Source of the DNA: an uncultured Collinsella sp.
Lineage (GTDB): Bacteria; Actinomycetota; Coriobacteriia; Coriobacteriales; Coriobacteriaceae
Reading direction: 5' to 3'
Length of the DNA stretch: 7,619 nucleotides
NCBI GenBank assembly: GCA_959020035.1
Contig: CAUEQX010000086.1
Coordinates: 1-7,619 of the forward strand
The first letter of the stretch is position 1. Every line of letters starts with the position of its first letter. The notes beneath the pieces were generated by a model. It searched no databases. It saw nothing but the letters and a program-made list of their open reading frames with translations, and was not told the DNA's origin. This document shows, one piece after another, positions 6,764 through 7,619 of this stretch. The position numbers were made by a program, and so were the translations under genes.

Positions 6764-7619
6764 GGTCTAGGTATCCTCTCACGTCTGCTTCGTAGTCCTC
6801 AATAATTTGCGGTCCTGCTGAGCCAAATTCAATAACGGTGTCGCCCACCAGGTCAAAGAGCGCCTCGTTGATGCTGTCGACGAGCATGTCCTCGCTCTGC
6901 TCCGATTGCACTACCGCCAATGTCGCTTGCGCTGCGTTTTGCTCGAGCAGCGCGCGAAGGAAGGCATCTGCGGCGGGCGCGAGTTCGGTTGCGGTGCCAG
7001 CGGGTGCAGTCGATACGACCGCTGGCGTCGGTGCGAGGAGCGGTGCCACGACGCCAAACTGTTCGGTGGAAATGGTTGGCTCGTCGGCTTTGTTGCGCTC
7101 CGTAGGCGCCGCGATCGGCTCGGCCATCACGTCGGTCGCAGGCTTGGCTTCCGGTTGCTCGGATTCCGCCGTATCGACCTCTGTGGGCACATCGTCCTCG
7201 CGCTCTTCGTCGATTAAAAGTGCTTCGCGCGTTTGCGCAGCGGCGCTCCGAATGTGCCCCAGCTGAGTCAGGTCGATATCGATCTTGACGGGCTGGTGTG
7301 CGGCGTCCCACGAAAGCCATGCCACAATCTCGTCATCGATAATCTTGGCCAGATATTTGGGGACCTTTTCTTCCTTAAGGGGATGGGCGGGGTCCAGCGC
7401 CAGGCGCAGGCGTTGGTCGCAGGCGCGCATCATTTCACCGAGCTTGCTGCTCTTTTGCCTACTACCATGGATACGCATACATTCCCAAAAGCCGTTTTGG
7501 CAACGGTAGATATGGATGGGATCCAGGCGGTATTCGCAGTCCTCGTGGCGCTCGGGCGCAAAGAATACGGCCGAGGCAAACATGGTGTAGGGCATGGCCG
7601 TCTCCTCCCCAAACAAGCT
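6756..7619 (-). CDS. sngA: TerB_C-domain protein of a Shango-like defence operon (5' end probably beyond the window)
   Basis: The frame is open to the right edge with no stop. Numbering from the ATG at 7595 gives 279 residues. An N-terminal block (MPYTMFASAVFF, then YRLDPIHIYRCQNGFWECMRI at 22-42, and KLGEMMRACDQRLR at 51-64) resembles the middle of TerB_N-TerB_C proteins. IDIDLTQLGHIRSAAAQTRE (105-124) begins the TerB_C domain. The closing LVDSINEALFDLVGDTVIEF...IIEDYEADV (238-272) is its typical end. Residues about 129-205 are an acidic then Ala/Pro/Thr-rich linker. Family members usually carry a TerB_N domain before this part, so the gene is most likely cut by the window edge. However, GGGGAGGAG six bases before ATG 7595 is a strong ribosome binding site, so a separate TerB_C gene starting there is possible. 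TerB-containing proteins are linked to membrane-associated stress and phage responses, and a TerB protein is the named component of Shango. The stop overlaps the ATPase start. Confidence 0.78.
   Translation of the reverse strand, partial: SLFGEETAMPYTMFASAVFFAPERHEDCEYRLDPIHIYRCQNGFWECMRIHGSRQKSSKLGEMMRACDQRLRLALDPAHPLKEEKVPKYLAKIIDDEIVAWLSWDAAHQPVKIDIDLTQLGHIRSAAAQTREALLIDEEREDDVPTEVDTAESEQPEAKPATDVMAEPIAAPTERNKADEPTISTEQFGVVAPLLAPTPAVVSTAPAGTATELAPAADAFLRALLEQNAAQATLAVVQSEQSEDMLVDSINEALFDLVGDTVIEFGSAGPQIIEDYEADVRGYLDHE
7602..7610 (-). promoter_or_regulatory. Shine-Dalgarno-like site before ATG 7595
   Basis: GGGGAGGAG stands six bases upstream of the ATG at 7595 on the minus strand. It could start a stand-alone TerB_C protein or an internal shorter product. 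Read in frame it also encodes Gly-Glu-Glu of a longer protein, so it may be coincidental. Confidence 0.45.

Overview
The window is GC-rich, gene-dense bacterial DNA with short intergenic gaps, good Shine-Dalgarno sites and several overlapping starts and stops. The style of the proteins (a long bacterial Elp3, a membrane-anchored spermidine-synthase-like protein, GC-rich codon choice) suggests an actinobacterium of the Coriobacteriia, Collinsella-like. That assignment is inference from memory of such proteins, not a database result.

Left third, plus strand (1-2871): the last 33 codons of an unidentified gene overlap the start of a complete Elp3-family radical SAM/GNAT tRNA-modifying enzyme. 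This is followed with no gap by a membrane-anchored spermidine-synthase-like methyltransferase. The three look like one translationally coupled operon and appear to be ordinary cellular genes.

Right two thirds, minus strand (7619 down to 2898): a three-gene operon read right to left. It encodes a protein ending in a TerB_C domain (probably the 3' part of a longer TerB_N-TerB_C gene cut by the window edge), a BrxD/DUF2791-type P-loop ATPase, and an Lhr-type superfamily 2 helicase. The first two genes overlap by 8 bases. The helicase follows after a 116-base leader that holds a stem-loop and has its own strong ribosome binding site. TerB protein + ATPase + helicase is the composition of the anti-phage system Shango, so this is best read as a Shango-like defence operon. 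The ATPase and helicase also resemble BrxD and BrxHI of type 2 BREX, but no PglX methylase or PglZ phosphatase gene is visible.

The two blocks converge, with only 26 bases between their stop codons. I see no rRNA, tRNA, CRISPR array, insertion sequence or complete mobile element, and no stretch longer than 116 bases outside genes.
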